Of a stretch of DNA of 33,381 bases, positions 1 to 8,112 are shown in pieces. The translations under genes and the position numbers were made by a program. Origin of the DNA: an uncultured Clostridia bacterium (GTDB lineage Bacteria; Bacillota; Clostridia; TANB77; CAG-508); NCBI GenBank assembly GCA_944390335.1, contig CALXQA010000004.1:1-33381 (forward strand). The letters run 5' to 3'. Numbering within the stretch: position 1 is the first letter of the stretch; each line of letters starts with the position of its first letter. The notes beneath the pieces were generated by a model that saw nothing but the letters and a program-made list of their open reading frames with translations, searched no databases and was not told where the DNA came from.

Positions 1-4
1 TTTG

Positions 5-13
5 CCTCCTTTC
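5..13 (-). promoter_or_regulatory. Ribosome binding site of a gene starting just left of the window
   Basis: On the minus strand this reads GAAAGGAGG, a near-perfect Shine-Dalgarno sequence, with only four bases left before the window edge. A minus-strand gene should therefore start within a few bases beyond position 1. It would directly follow the small membrane protein gene that ends at 26. Confidence 0.6.
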
Positions 14-25
14 TTTTCTATATAA

Positions 26-226
26 TCATTTATTTTTTTCATTTTTTGAAATATATAGTACCAATAATATTATTCCTATTAAATTAATTCCTATTGATAA
101 ACCTAATAACAAACCCGAACTAAATTCACTAAATGGTGTAACCTCATTACCACAAAAGAAGGTATAAGCCAAGTACAATATATTTCCTAATATTATTAAT
201 AATATTCCAGTTTTTCCTTTATGCAT
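26..226 (-). CDS. Small two-helix membrane protein, unknown function
   Basis: This encodes 66 residues that I do not assign to a family. The chain has a short basic N-terminus, a hydrophobic segment at about residues 7-24, a short polar loop, a second hydrophobic segment at about 38-60, and a lysine/asparagine-rich tail. It looks like a helical hairpin in the membrane with both ends in the cytoplasm. A GTGAGG-like ribosome binding site lies about 7 nt before the ATG. It follows the 96-aa gene by 23 nt and is followed at once by another ribosome binding site at the window edge, so the three probably form one transcript. Confidence 0.55.
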   Translation of the reverse strand: MHKGKTGILLIILGNILYLAYTFFCGNEVTPFSEFSSGLLLGLSIGINLIGIILLVLYISKNEKNK

Positions 227-249
227 TTGTAGTCCTCACTTTCAACTTA

Positions 250-540
250 CTATTTTAATATTTTATGTATATCTAATAACCTTAAAATTAAGTAATCCAT
301 CTGCTCTGTGTCTTGACCTTTAGAAATTTCATTTTTTCTTTTTCTATCTAAAGCATTTAATATAACTCCTAGAATATATCTATCAGCTTTCATTTTACTT
401 TTTAATCTGCACATTGCTTCATTCACAACATCTGCATACCTATTTTCTTGAATAAGTTCTGTTCTCAACTCATTTAGTGCATATAGAATTATTCTTTGTT
501 CTTCACTTGATAATTCAATTTTTACTTTCTTTTTAAGCAT
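250..540 (-). CDS. Small helical protein with an internal duplication, unknown function
   Basis: This encodes 96 residues, highly charged and predicted all-helical. Residues 17-46 and 59-88 align without gaps (shared I-L-x-A-L core, an Arg four residues later and R-L at the end, 8 of 30 identical), so the protein seems to be two copies of one helical hairpin. Similar short hairpin proteins are common as unannotated accessory genes in gut Firmicutes; that is recollection, not a search result. A GGAG site precedes the ATG. It is probably co-transcribed with the small membrane protein 23 nt downstream. I see no catalytic motif. Confidence 0.55.
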   Translation of the reverse strand: MLKKKVKIELSSEEQRIILYALNELRTELIQENRYADVVNEAMCRLKSKMKADRYILGVILNALDRKRKNEISKGQDTEQMDYLILRLLDIHKILK

Positions 541-696
541 TACTATTTCTCCATTAATTTATTATATAACTAAATTATACCATATTAAACAATTTTTTTG
601 TTATTTTTTATATAAAAATATTAAATATTAAGTACAATATTTAGTTTTAAGAATCTAGCTTTATTTATTAAGCAAGCCATTTCTAATGCATGGTAG

Positions 697-725
697 TTGA
701 CAAAGATATGCTTTTAAACTAAAAT
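697..725 (+). promoter_or_regulatory. Sigma-A-type promoter of ispG
   Basis: A TTGACA box at 697-702 and a TAAAAT box at 720-725 are separated by 17 bp. This puts transcription start near 732, about 20 nt before the ispG ATG and just ahead of its GGAGG site at 743-747. Confidence 0.7.
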
Positions 726-753
726 ATCTTTAAAATATATTTGGAGGTTTGCA

Positions 754-1812
754 ATGAAAAGAACAGAAACAAGACCTATTTTTGTTAATGGTATTCAAAT
801 TGGAGGTCAAAATAAAGTTGTTATTCAGTCTATGTGTAATACTAAAACAAAAGATGTAAAAAGTACAGTTAATCAAATATTAGAACTTGAAAAAGCTGGT
901 TGTGAGATTATTAGAGTTGCTTGCTTAGATATAGAAGATGCTAAAGCCATAAAAGAGATTAAAGAAAATATTCATATTCCTATTGTCGCAGATATACATT
1001 TTGACTATAGAATTGCTTTAGAAGCAATTAACTCTGGAATAGATAAGGTTCGCATTAACCCTGGAAATATTGGTGGAAGAGAAAAAGTCAAAGCTGTAGT
1101 TGATGCTTGCAAAGAAAAAAATATCCCTATAAGAATTGGTGTTAATGCAGGTTCACTTGAAAAAGATTTACTTATGAAATATAACAATGTTCCTACTGCA
1201 GAAGCTATGATTGAAAGTGCAAAAAGACATGTTCAAATTTTAGAAGATTTAAATTTTTATGATATTGCAATTTCTCTTAAAGCATCTAATTTAGATTTAT
1301 GTATTAAAGCTTATGAAATGGCTTCTAATACATTTAAATATCCTTTGCATCTTGGTATTACAGAAGCGGGTACAGCTTTTAGTGGAACAATTTTATCTAG
1401 TATAGGATTAGGTATAATGCTAAGAGAAGGAATTGGGGATACTATTAGGGTTTCTTTAAGTGATAATCCTATTAATGAAATTAAGGTTGCAAAAGAAATA
1501 TTAAAAGATTGCAATCTTTATAGTAAGTCACCTAAATTAATAGCTTGCCCTACATGTGGAAGAACTCAAATTGATTTAATTCCAATTGCTAAAGAAGTAG
1601 AAGAATTTTTACAAAGTATTGAAAGTGATATAACAGTTGCTGTAATGGGTTGTGTTGTTAATGGTCCTGGTGAAGCTTCACATGCCGACATTGGTATTGC
1701 AGGTGGAATTAATGAAGGTGTATTATTTAAAAAGGGAAAAATTGTAGGAAAAGTACCTCAAGATAAGATTGTATCTGTTTTAAAAGAAGAAATATTAAAA
1801 ATGATAAAGTAG
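754..1812 (+). CDS. ispG: (E)-4-hydroxy-3-methylbut-2-enyl-diphosphate synthase, flavodoxin type (IspG/GcpE)
   Basis: IspG carries out the penultimate step of the MEP isoprenoid pathway, reductively converting methylerythritol cyclodiphosphate to HMBPP with a [4Fe-4S] cluster. The 352-aa length is normal for the bacterial two-domain form. The N-terminal TIM barrel covers about residues 1-250. The C-terminal cluster domain shows Cys265 and Cys268 in a CPTCGR motif, Cys300 in [10 protein letters not shown], and the catalytic Glu307, so all key residues are present. GGAGG sits 6 nt before the ATG. It is monocistronic, with its own promoter and a hairpin that begins inside the last codons. Other MEP genes such as dxr are not adjacent. 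Confidence 0.97.
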   Translation: MKRTETRPIFVNGIQIGGQNKVVIQSMCNTKTKDVKSTVNQILELEKAGCEIIRVACLDIEDAKAIKEIKENIHIPIVADIHFDYRIALEAINSGIDKVRINPGNIGGREKVKAVVDACKEKNIPIRIGVNAGSLEKDLLMKYNNVPTAEAMIESAKRHVQILEDLNFYDIAISLKASNLDLCIKAYEMASNTFKYPLHLGITEAGTAFSGTILSSIGLGIMLREGIGDTIRVSLSDNPINEIKVAKEILKDCNLYSKSPKLIACPTCGRTQIDLIPIAKEVEEFLQSIESDITVAVMGCVVNGPGEASHADIGIAGGINEGVLFKKGKIVGKVPQDKIVSVLKEEILKMIK

Positions 1813-1836
1813 GCATATATTCCTACTTTATTTTTG
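1806..1836 (+). terminator. Intrinsic terminator of ispG, probably bidirectional
   Basis: AAAGTAGG (1806-1813) pairs with CCTACTTT (1822-1829) across an 8-nt loop and is followed by ATTTTTG. The left arm overlaps the ispG stop codon. On the opposite strand the hairpin is followed by a T-rich run, so it can also end the convergent two-component transcript. Confidence 0.75.
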
Positions 1837-1890
1837 TTCTTATTTTCTATTTATTATATTTTGATATATTAATCTTGCTATATTATCTTA

Positions 1891-2913
1891 TCATTTATTT
1901 TTTAAATTAGTGTAACTATTAATTGGAAAAGTAATTTTAACAAGTGTACCTATATTTTCTTCAGAGGATATCTCTATTTTCAAATCTAATTTATCACAAA
2001 GCTTTTTACATAAATATAGCCCCATTCCAGTAGATTTTTTGCCAATAATCCTTCCATTTTGACCTGTAAAGCTTTTATCAAATACTCTTGAAATATCTTT
2101 ATCACTTATTCCTATTCCATTATCTTTTATATATAACATTACATTTTCTTCACTTTCATTTGAAAAAATCTCTATTTTTTTGTTATCTTTTTTAGAATAT
2201 TTGATGCTATTTTGTATAATCTGATTAAGTATAAAGATGCACCACTTACTATCTGTATATACTGTTTTTTCTAAGTCATGTAAATTAACTTCTATATTAT
2301 TATATACAATAAGTTCTTTATTTCTAATAATCACACTATTTACTATATCTTTTAATAAACATTTATTTATGAAATAATCTTTTTCAACAGTACTACTTCT
2401 TGCATAGAAAAGTACTTGCTCTATGTAATCTTCTATTTTTGTAATTTCCTCTCCTATATTTTTTGTAACTTCTGTTTTATTATTTTCTATAATTAACTTA
2501 CTAGCTGCAATAGGTATTTTTATTTCATGTATCCACATTTCTATGTAATCTTTATAATCTTCTACTTTAAATTTATATTTATTTACATTTTCTATCATTG
2601 ATTTACCAGTTTCTTCAAGCACTTGTTTTAATATCTTTTCTTCAACAAACTCAGGCTCTTTTAGTATTTCTGATATTAAATATTTTTCTTGTAATTTATC
2701 TAGATTATTTTCTAAAAAATCATAATATGCTTTTTTCTTATATCCTTCTATAATTATAGAGATTAGATATATGCAAATTGGGATTAAAAAAATATATATT
2801 GATATCCCTATTGTTACATTAAATGGAAGTAAAAATATAACTACTGTTATTTGTACAATTATTATTAGAATTAATCCTAATATTTTTTCTTTTATAAAAT
2901 CACTTATTTTCAT
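1891..2913 (-). CDS. Sensor histidine kinase, BceS-like intramembrane-sensing type
   Basis: This 340-aa membrane kinase has two N-terminal helices (about residues 12-30 and 34-55) joined by almost no extracellular loop, the layout of intramembrane-sensing kinases such as BceS. The H-box is around His129 (WIHEIKIPIAASK). The N-box Asn235, the G1 box DNGIG (264-268), and the G2 box with GMGL (296-299) are intact, so it should be an active kinase. Its start overlaps the response regulator stop by 4 nt, indicating translational coupling. BceS-type kinases usually work with a BceAB transporter; none is adjacent, and the ABC pair at 8113-10393 is a different type. The stimulus is unknown. Confidence 0.88.
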   Translation of the reverse strand: MKISDFIKEKILGLILIIIVQITVVIFLLPFNVTIGISIYIFLIPICIYLISIIIEGYKKKAYYDFLENNLDKLQEKYLISEILKEPEFVEEKILKQVLEETGKSMIENVNKYKFKVEDYKDYIEMWIHEIKIPIAASKLIIENNKTEVTKNIGEEITKIEDYIEQVLFYARSSTVEKDYFINKCLLKDIVNSVIIRNKELIVYNNIEVNLHDLEKTVYTDSKWCIFILNQIIQNSIKYSKKDNKKIEIFSNESEENVMLYIKDNGIGISDKDISRVFDKSFTGQNGRIIGKKSTGMGLYLCKKLCDKLDLKIEISSEENIGTLVKITFPINSYTNLKNK

Positions 2914-3581
2914 TTTAGAATATATCCTTGTCCTCTCTTTGTTTGTATAATATCTCCTAGATTAATTTCCTCTAGCTTTGTTCTTAATCTTTTCATATTT
3001 ACTGTTAATGTATTATCATCAATAAAACTTTCGCTATCCCACAAATAATTTATTATATCTTCTCTTGATACTATTTGCCCTCTTTTTGATACTAAAAAAT
3101 ATATTATTTTAAGTTCATTTTTTGTAAGTTCTATTTGCTTATCATCTTTTTCTATTATACTTTTTGAAACATTTAGAATAAAATCTTTACAATCTATCTT
3201 ATTTTGGTTTGTATCTGTCATTTTACTTCTTTTTAATAATCCTGATATTTTTGCAAGCAGTATTTGTATATTAAAAGGTTTTGTTACATACTGATCTGCT
3301 CCATAATTTAGGCTTATTAGTTCATCTAATTCACTATCTTTACTAGTAATCATTATTATTGGAACATTTGAAACTTTTCTTATTTCTCTTAAAATATATT
3401 CTCCATCTATATTAGGAAGGTTTATATCTAATAAAATAAGGTCTGCTTCTTTTTCTAAAGCTTCTTTAAGAGGATTTTCAAAGTTACTTATAATACTTGC
3501 TTCATATCCGTTTTTATTTAAAAATATTTCTAGTTCTTTTCTTAGTTTTTCATCATCTTCTATTATTAATATCTTAGACAT
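2910..3581 (-). CDS. OmpR-family response regulator (BceR-like)
   Basis: The 223-aa protein has an N-terminal receiver domain (about 1-115) and a C-terminal winged-helix DNA-binding domain (about 130-222). The acidic pair Glu8/Asp9-Asp10, phosphoacceptor Asp52, Thr79 and Lys101 are all in place. The C-terminus has the usual winged-helix ending (RGQGYIL). GGAGG stands 5 nt before the ATG. It lies upstream of and overlaps its cognate kinase. A 40-nt gap separates it from the unknown membrane-anchored protein, so all three may share a transcript. Target genes cannot be read from this window. Confidence 0.93.
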   Translation of the reverse strand: MSKILIIEDDEKLRKELEIFLNKNGYEASIISNFENPLKEALEKEADLILLDINLPNIDGEYILREIRKVSNVPIIMITSKDSELDELISLNYGADQYVTKPFNIQILLAKISGLLKRSKMTDTNQNKIDCKDFILNVSKSIIEKDDKQIELTKNELKIIYFLVSKRGQIVSREDIINYLWDSESFIDDNTLTVNMKRLRTKLEEINLGDIIQTKRGQGYILK

Positions 3582-3621
3582 ATTTCCTCCAAATCTACCT
3601 TTATTATTTATAAATATTTTT

Positions 3622-4227
3622 TTATTTATTCTCTATATATTTATTTAATATATTATTTATAATCTTAGACGATGTGCTATCTAATTTAGCTTCTCCCTTT
3701 TCTATATTTGTAATATGAACATTATCATATTCAAATATCTCTATTCCATATTCTTCATTCTCACTCATATTAATATACATTAAATAATCATTTAGTCCAT
3801 CACATGTATCTTTAGTAAATTCAGCATTTTTTATTATATCAATAATTTCATTAGCTTCTTTAATAATCTCTACATTTATCTCTTCTGCATCTTCCTCTCT
3901 AAAACCTGTCTTTAATAGTATTGTATTTGAAGTTTTTTTAATCATATTTTCATACTCTTCAAATTCACTTTGAAAATCCTCATAATCCATAAAATATGTA
4001 CCTATTTTCATTTTATCAAATCCGTCTATGCTATTAAAATCTATTACTTTATATCCAATCCCATAATACTCAATAGTTCCCACATCTGCTATTCTAGAAC
4101 TTTCACTTTTTATACAAAATATAGGTACTTTTTCATTTTTTACTCTTATATAATCTACTAAGAATATTGTGGTCCAAACTAATAATATATATATTAGCAT
4201 TTTTAAAAATAAATTTACAAACTTCAT
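3622..4227 (-). CDS. Membrane-anchored extracytoplasmic protein, unknown function
   Basis: The 201-aa protein has one hydrophobic helix at about residues 5-25 followed by a polar acidic domain, presumably outside the membrane; there is no lipobox cysteine. The start of the outer domain, with PIFC and a nearby GTIEYYGIGYKV, resembles a group of uncharacterised Firmicute proteins I have seen but cannot name. Its ribosome binding site (AGGGATATG) overlaps the stop codon region of the AbiEii gene only 12 nt upstream, and the response regulator follows after 40 nt. It might be an accessory or target protein of the two-component system; that is inference from position only. Confidence 0.6.
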   Translation of the reverse strand: MKFVNLFLKMLIYILLVWTTIFLVDYIRVKNEKVPIFCIKSESSRIADVGTIEYYGIGYKVIDFNSIDGFDKMKIGTYFMDYEDFQSEFEEYENMIKKTSNTILLKTGFREEDAEEINVEIIKEANEIIDIIKNAEFTKDTCDGLNDYLMYINMSENEEYGIEIFEYDNVHITNIEKGEAKLDSTSSKIINNILNKYIENK

Positions 4228-4239
4228 AACATATCCCTT

Positions 4240-5106
4240 TTAAATTATTCCTTTAATATCTTTACTTATATTTATAAAAAAGTCTGAATTCCATAACTTC
4301 AAAGAATCAATATCTTTTATAAAAGGCATTACATCTTCTTTTGCATCAGCATAATTAATTTTTTCAAATTTTTTGTAAAGCATTTCTTTTAAAATATTGA
4401 TATTAAATTCAGATTTTTCATTTAAAACCTTAGATTCAATTAATTTAGATTTAATTAATTCTAAATTCACTTTTGTTCCTTTAGATAAATAAAATATATA
4501 ATCATATAAATCTCTTCCCTTGGTTCTTAAATTCCAATTTCTACATAGTATTGCATGTATTTTACCTGCAAATTGAGATGGTTCATCATATAATCTAACT
4601 TGATGTGGAGATGGTAGTAATTTATATTTAAATTCATATTTAGCCCCACTTGGTGGATTAATATCAACTTCAAATTTTATTTTTATGTCTTTCATTGAAG
4701 AAGATTTTGAAATATCCTCAACTGGGAAGAATATAAATATATGTTCTTTTGTATCTCCCTTCAAAAAAGCAGAAAGAATATTTGAATTATTTGTTTTTTC
4801 TTTTGTTACAATTTTTAAGTCTAATCCATATGCTTGTACTTCTTTTTCAATAAATGAAAAATACTTATTTAATTCAAAGTTTTTATTAGGCTTTAATAGT
4901 GCAAAGTCTAAATCTTCTGAAAATCTATCTAATCCATAGAAAATTCTTAGAGCTGTACCACCATAAAAAGCCGCTTCATCAAAAAAACCTCCTCTGCTTA
5001 AACCACAGATTACTATTTCTTGTATTATCTCTTTCATAGCATTAATTTCATCAGCAGAATTTTTTATATCATATTTTTCTAACATATTTTCTAATACATT
5101 ATTCAT
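4240..5106 (-). CDS. AbiEii-type toxin, nucleotidyltransferase (type IV toxin-antitoxin)
   Basis: The 288-aa protein belongs to the AbiEii/AbiGii nucleotidyltransferase family, whose studied members are toxic and act in abortive phage infection. The signature is GGTALR (Gly49-Gly50) followed after about 14 residues by SEDLDFAL with Asp65 and Asp67, the DNA polymerase beta-like NTase motif. A later segment with QVRLYD.P..FAGKIHA is also typical of the family. The chain is full length and the metal-binding acids are present, so it is probably active. Its start overlaps the end of the AbiEi gene by 8 nt, with its own AAGGAG site inside the upstream gene. Confidence 0.88.
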   Translation of the reverse strand: MNNVLENMLEKYDIKNSADEINAMKEIIQEIVICGLSRGGFFDEAAFYGGTALRIFYGLDRFSEDLDFALLKPNKNFELNKYFSFIEKEVQAYGLDLKIVTKEKTNNSNILSAFLKGDTKEHIFIFFPVEDISKSSSMKDIKIKFEVDINPPSGAKYEFKYKLLPSPHQVRLYDEPSQFAGKIHAILCRNWNLRTKGRDLYDYIFYLSKGTKVNLELIKSKLIESKVLNEKSEFNINILKEMLYKKFEKINYADAKEDVMPFIKDIDSLKLWNSDFFINISKDIKGII

Positions 5107-5689
5107 TTATTATTCTCCTTATAAATTTATATAACAAATTTACATTTGTAGAATGATAAGCATCTGCAAATTCCTTGATGCTTTTCATATTTAGTTTTTT
5201 TAATTCTTCTATATCTATTCTTAAATCATTAAGTAAAGTCTTTTCTAATATTTCTAGATTTTTTAGTGGTGATAGTGTATATAGTTTATCACACAATGCT
5301 TTTTCAGGAGTTGCTATTTGATAATAATAGTTATTTTCTTTTAAAAGATTAATTCCTAAAGGATATACTTTTTCTGGTACATCTCTATATAAAAATGTAC
5401 CAAACTTATTACTAAACATTTTCTTTTTTCTTTTATTAAAAGTAGCACTTGTATATATAGTTACCTTTTCTGGTATTAATCCATAATAATATAATGCAAA
5501 GTCAAATGATAAATATGATGGTCCATATATGCTCCCTGCAAGTAAGTATCCATTTGTTGTTTCATCTGTTTCATATAGTCCATTTTTTATTTTTATTAAC
5601 TTTCCATTTTTTATTTCTCTTGCAATTTTTGTATTTTTATTTGAATATTTATTTAATTTATTTTTTAAAATATTATTTGTTAATATCAT
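5099..5689 (-). CDS. AbiEi-type antitoxin, transcriptional autoregulator (type IV toxin-antitoxin)
   Basis: I start the protein at the ATG at 5689 (196 aa) because AGAGGTG lies 5-6 nt upstream. The longer reading from 5737 adds 16 residues and has no ribosome binding site. The N-terminal third is a winged-helix region (NKKLNKYSNK-like basic helix, GLYET wing), followed by the AbiEi core with YLSFDFALYYYGL and ATPEKALCDKLYTL, which is characteristic. In characterised AbiE systems this protein both represses the operon and neutralises toxicity without a stable complex with the toxin. It overlaps abiEii by 8 nt. Confidence 0.88.
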   Translation of the reverse strand: MILTNNILKNKLNKYSNKNTKIAREIKNGKLIKIKNGLYETDETTNGYLLAGSIYGPSYLSFDFALYYYGLIPEKVTIYTSATFNKRKKKMFSNKFGTFLYRDVPEKVYPLGINLLKENNYYYQIATPEKALCDKLYTLSPLKNLEILEKTLLNDLRIDIEELKKLNMKSIKEFADAYHSTNVNLLYKFIRRIINE

Positions 5690-5704
5690 ATTTTCACCTC
5701 TTTT

Positions 5705-5737
5705 TATCATTATATGATATTTTGTGGAGAAAATCAA
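5705..5737 (-). promoter_or_regulatory. abiE promoter with a palindrome over the -10 box
   Basis: Read on the minus strand, TTGATT (5732-5737) and TATAAT (5709-5714) are 17 bp apart. An inverted repeat, TATCAT-TAT-ATGATA (5705-5719), covers the whole -10 box. Binding there would block transcription, and AbiEi proteins are known autorepressors that bind inverted repeats in their promoter. Assigning this site to AbiEi is inference. Confidence 0.6.
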
Positions 5738-5802
5738 CTAATATCAAAAATTATTTTACTATATTAATTAATTTTAAAAAACATTTTTAATTTATTTTTT
5801 AC

Positions 5803-6669
5803 TTATATTTGTAAAAGTTCCAAATATTTATCTTTCATAATTTTAGCATCTATACTTTGAGTTCCTGCGGATTCTAATATTATATTAGGTTCTAGTCCTA
5901 ATTCTATAATTGCTTTTAGAACCTCTATTTCATTTGGTCCGCTTAAAATTTCTTCTTTTGCTTTTTCAAAAGTTATATGGCATTTTTCACCCATTTTAGT
6001 ATATATCATTTTACTAAAATGACTATGAAAGCATTTCACTCTATCAAATCCGAGTTTATCAATATATAGCTTTAATTCTTTTTTCCAATCCTCTTTAGTT
6101 TTAAGTTTTCCTAAATTTCTACAATACAAATGTCCAAAATCTATAGTGGGAATAAAATTATCATCAACCTTGCACATTTGTATAATTTCCTCACTATTTC
6201 CTAATTGATTTACTTTTCCCATTGTTTCTGGGCATATTCTTACATCATCTAAATTAAGCTTTCTTGCTTCATTAATTGCTCTTTTTAAAAGTTTGCAGTT
6301 ATTCTTAAGTGCTTCTTCTCTTTGAAGATTAAGACTAGAACCAGCGTGTACAACTATTCTTTTAGCTCCCATTACTTTTGCAATTCTCATTGTATCTATG
6401 ATATATTGTATACTTTTATCTTGTTTTTCCTTATCAGTTGTAGATAAACTTATATAATATGGTGCATGTACACTTAATAATATATCATATTTTTTTGCTT
6501 CTATGCCTAATATCTTAGCCTTTTCCTCTTTTATTCTAACTCCTCTTGAGCATTCATATTCATATGAATCAAGTTTAAAATCACTTAAATACTTAGGCAT
6601 ATCCTCTGATTTTTTATACCCTGAATTATAGAAATCATCTGGATTTCCTCCAACTCCGAATTTTAGCAT
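5803..6669 (-). CDS. Endonuclease IV-like TIM-barrel protein (AP endonuclease family 2)
   Basis: The 288-aa protein is of the xylose isomerase-like TIM-barrel superfamily and resembles the archaeal/thermophile branch of endonuclease IV (start FGVGGNPDDFY, YEYECSRGVRI). Family enzymes cleave DNA 5' to abasic sites with a trinuclear zinc centre. Visible candidate ligands are His68 (SVHAPYY), His108 (VVHAG), Glu148 (CPETMGK), Asp177 and His180 (DFGHLYCR), His215 and His217 (FHSHF), and Glu265 (LESAGTQ). These fit the family layout, but the motifs differ from bacterial Nfo, so another phosphodiester or sugar substrate is possible. AAGGAAG precedes the ATG. Confidence 0.78.
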   Translation of the reverse strand: MLKFGVGGNPDDFYNSGYKKSEDMPKYLSDFKLDSYEYECSRGVRIKEEKAKILGIEAKKYDILLSVHAPYYISLSTTDKEKQDKSIQYIIDTMRIAKVMGAKRIVVHAGSSLNLQREEALKNNCKLLKRAINEARKLNLDDVRICPETMGKVNQLGNSEEIIQMCKVDDNFIPTIDFGHLYCRNLGKLKTKEDWKKELKLYIDKLGFDRVKCFHSHFSKMIYTKMGEKCHITFEKAKEEILSGPNEIEVLKAIIELGLEPNIILESAGTQSIDAKIMKDKYLELLQI

Positions 6670-6784
6670 TTTTCTTCCTTATTACCTTTTTATTAATTTT
6701 ATTTATTATTTTTATTTTTTAATTAAATTATTATTTTTTTCATAACTATATTATTTTATAAATGGCTATTTGATATAATATAGT

Positions 6785-7267
6785 TTAAACTAAATCAAAA
6801 TAATATAGCTTTTCTCCATTTTCTAACTTTTCTATAAATTTAGCACCAAATTTCTCATAATATCCATCTAAATCTGTTTTTAGATATATTTTTCTAAAAC
6901 CTCTTTTTTTAGCCTCTTTTAAAATTGCATTATTCAAAATTTTAGAATATCCATTTCCTCTAAACTCTTTTTTCACAAACATAGTTGCATACCATGGAGT
7001 AAGTTCTTTTCTTTCTTCACAGTCATTTGGGAAGATTGAAATAAAACCTATAAGCATACTGTTTTTATCGCTTTCATTTTCATTTACTAATATTAACTTG
7101 CAATAATATGGATTATCTAAGCTATTTAAAATTTTATTCATTTTTTTTGCTATCTTTTTATTAAATTCCTCTTCTGAGTTACATTTACTTCCCCATTCAT
7201 TTTGTGTTAGTATGCATATTTCTTTCAAAAATTCTTTTTTATCTTTTATATTATATATTTTTAGCAT
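6785..7267 (-). CDS. GNAT-family N-acetyltransferase
   Basis: I choose the second ATG (7267; 160 aa), because AAGGA abuts the first ATG at 7273 but is about 6 nt from the second. The acetyl-CoA binding region is clear: AMFVKKEFRGNGYSKILNNAILKEAKKRGF contains the Q/RxxGxG/A-like loop (RGNGYS), followed by a helix and the C-terminal beta strand (YLKTDLDGYYEKFGAKFIE). The substrate is not predictable. The gene lies 27 nt downstream of the SDR gene and probably shares its transcript. Confidence 0.85.
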   Translation of the reverse strand: MLKIYNIKDKKEFLKEICILTQNEWGSKCNSEEEFNKKIAKKMNKILNSLDNPYYCKLILVNENESDKNSMLIGFISIFPNDCEERKELTPWYATMFVKKEFRGNGYSKILNNAILKEAKKRGFRKIYLKTDLDGYYEKFGAKFIEKLENGEKLYYFDLV

Positions 7268-7294
7268 ATCCATTCCTTAAATTATTATATAAAC

Positions 7295-8086
7295 TTAAAC
7301 ACCCATAATCATAGTTTCTGGAAGAGTTGAACCACCATCTATTACAATCCCTTGTGCCGTAATATATGAACTTTCATTACTTGCCAAAAATGCAGCAAGC
7401 TGTCCTAATTCTTCTATAGTTCCAAGCCTTTTCATAGGAATACCTTTAGCAATACCATCTACTACTGATTTAGGATTTTGCTTATTTGTATCATTTGCCA
7501 TATTTTCAACCATTGGAGTCATTATATATCCAGGCATAATTGCATTTACTCTTATATTATATTCTACAAGTTCTGCTGCCAATGCTTTAGTAAAACCAAT
7601 TAATGCTGCTTTAGTTGTAGCATAAGCTACTTCTCCACTATCAGCTACCATAGGTCCTGTTACACTAGATAGATTAATTATTGAACCATACATTTTCTCT
7701 TGCATGTATGGAATGCAGGCTTTACTTACATTCCAAGTACCTTTTATATTTATATCAAAGTGAAAATCTCTTAAACTATCATCCATATCCATAAACTTAG
7801 CAAGTTTGCAAACACCTGCATTATTTACTAATATATCTATTTTACCAAACTTGCTATAAATATCATCTACTGCATTTTTAACTTTTTCAAAATCTCTAAT
7901 ATCTACAGTATAGCCTAAAACATTATAACCTTTTTTCTTAAAATCTTCTAAAGTACTAATTAACTTATCAGAATAATCTAAAATAGCAACTTTTGCTCCA
8001 TATTCTAGAAAAACCCTAACAATTCCAAGGCCATTTCCCATAGCTCCTCCTGTAACTATTGCTACCTTTCCTTCTAATTTTTTCAT
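7295..8086 (-). CDS. ucpA: Short-chain dehydrogenase/reductase, UcpA-like
   Basis: The 263-aa NAD(P)-dependent oxidoreductase has a Rossmann fold. It shows the cofactor loop TGGAMGNGLGI (12-22), the VD motif (61-62), NNAG (88-91), the serine pair 140-141 and the catalytic YxxxK as Tyr155 and Lys159. The tail IDGGSTLPE is the distinctive end of UcpA proteins and supports the symbol; the substrate of UcpA is not established, so treat the name as a subfamily label. A strong AAAGGAG site precedes the ATG. It is the first gene of a likely pair with the acetyltransferase. Confidence 0.85.
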   Translation of the reverse strand: MKKLEGKVAIVTGGAMGNGLGIVRVFLEYGAKVAILDYSDKLISTLEDFKKKGYNVLGYTVDIRDFEKVKNAVDDIYSKFGKIDILVNNAGVCKLAKFMDMDDSLRDFHFDINIKGTWNVSKACIPYMQEKMYGSIINLSSVTGPMVADSGEVAYATTKAALIGFTKALAAELVEYNIRVNAIMPGYIMTPMVENMANDTNKQNPKSVVDGIAKGIPMKRLGTIEELGQLAAFLASNESSYITAQGIVIDGGSTLPETMIMGV

Positions 8087-8112
8087 AATATCTTCTCCTT
8101 TCGTTTTTTAAT

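Noticed and set aside
5494-5790. Plus-strand 98-aa hydrophobic frame
   Set aside because: It is the antisense of abiEi; AT-rich coding DNA read in reverse gives Leu/Phe/Ile-rich open frames. No start signals are present.
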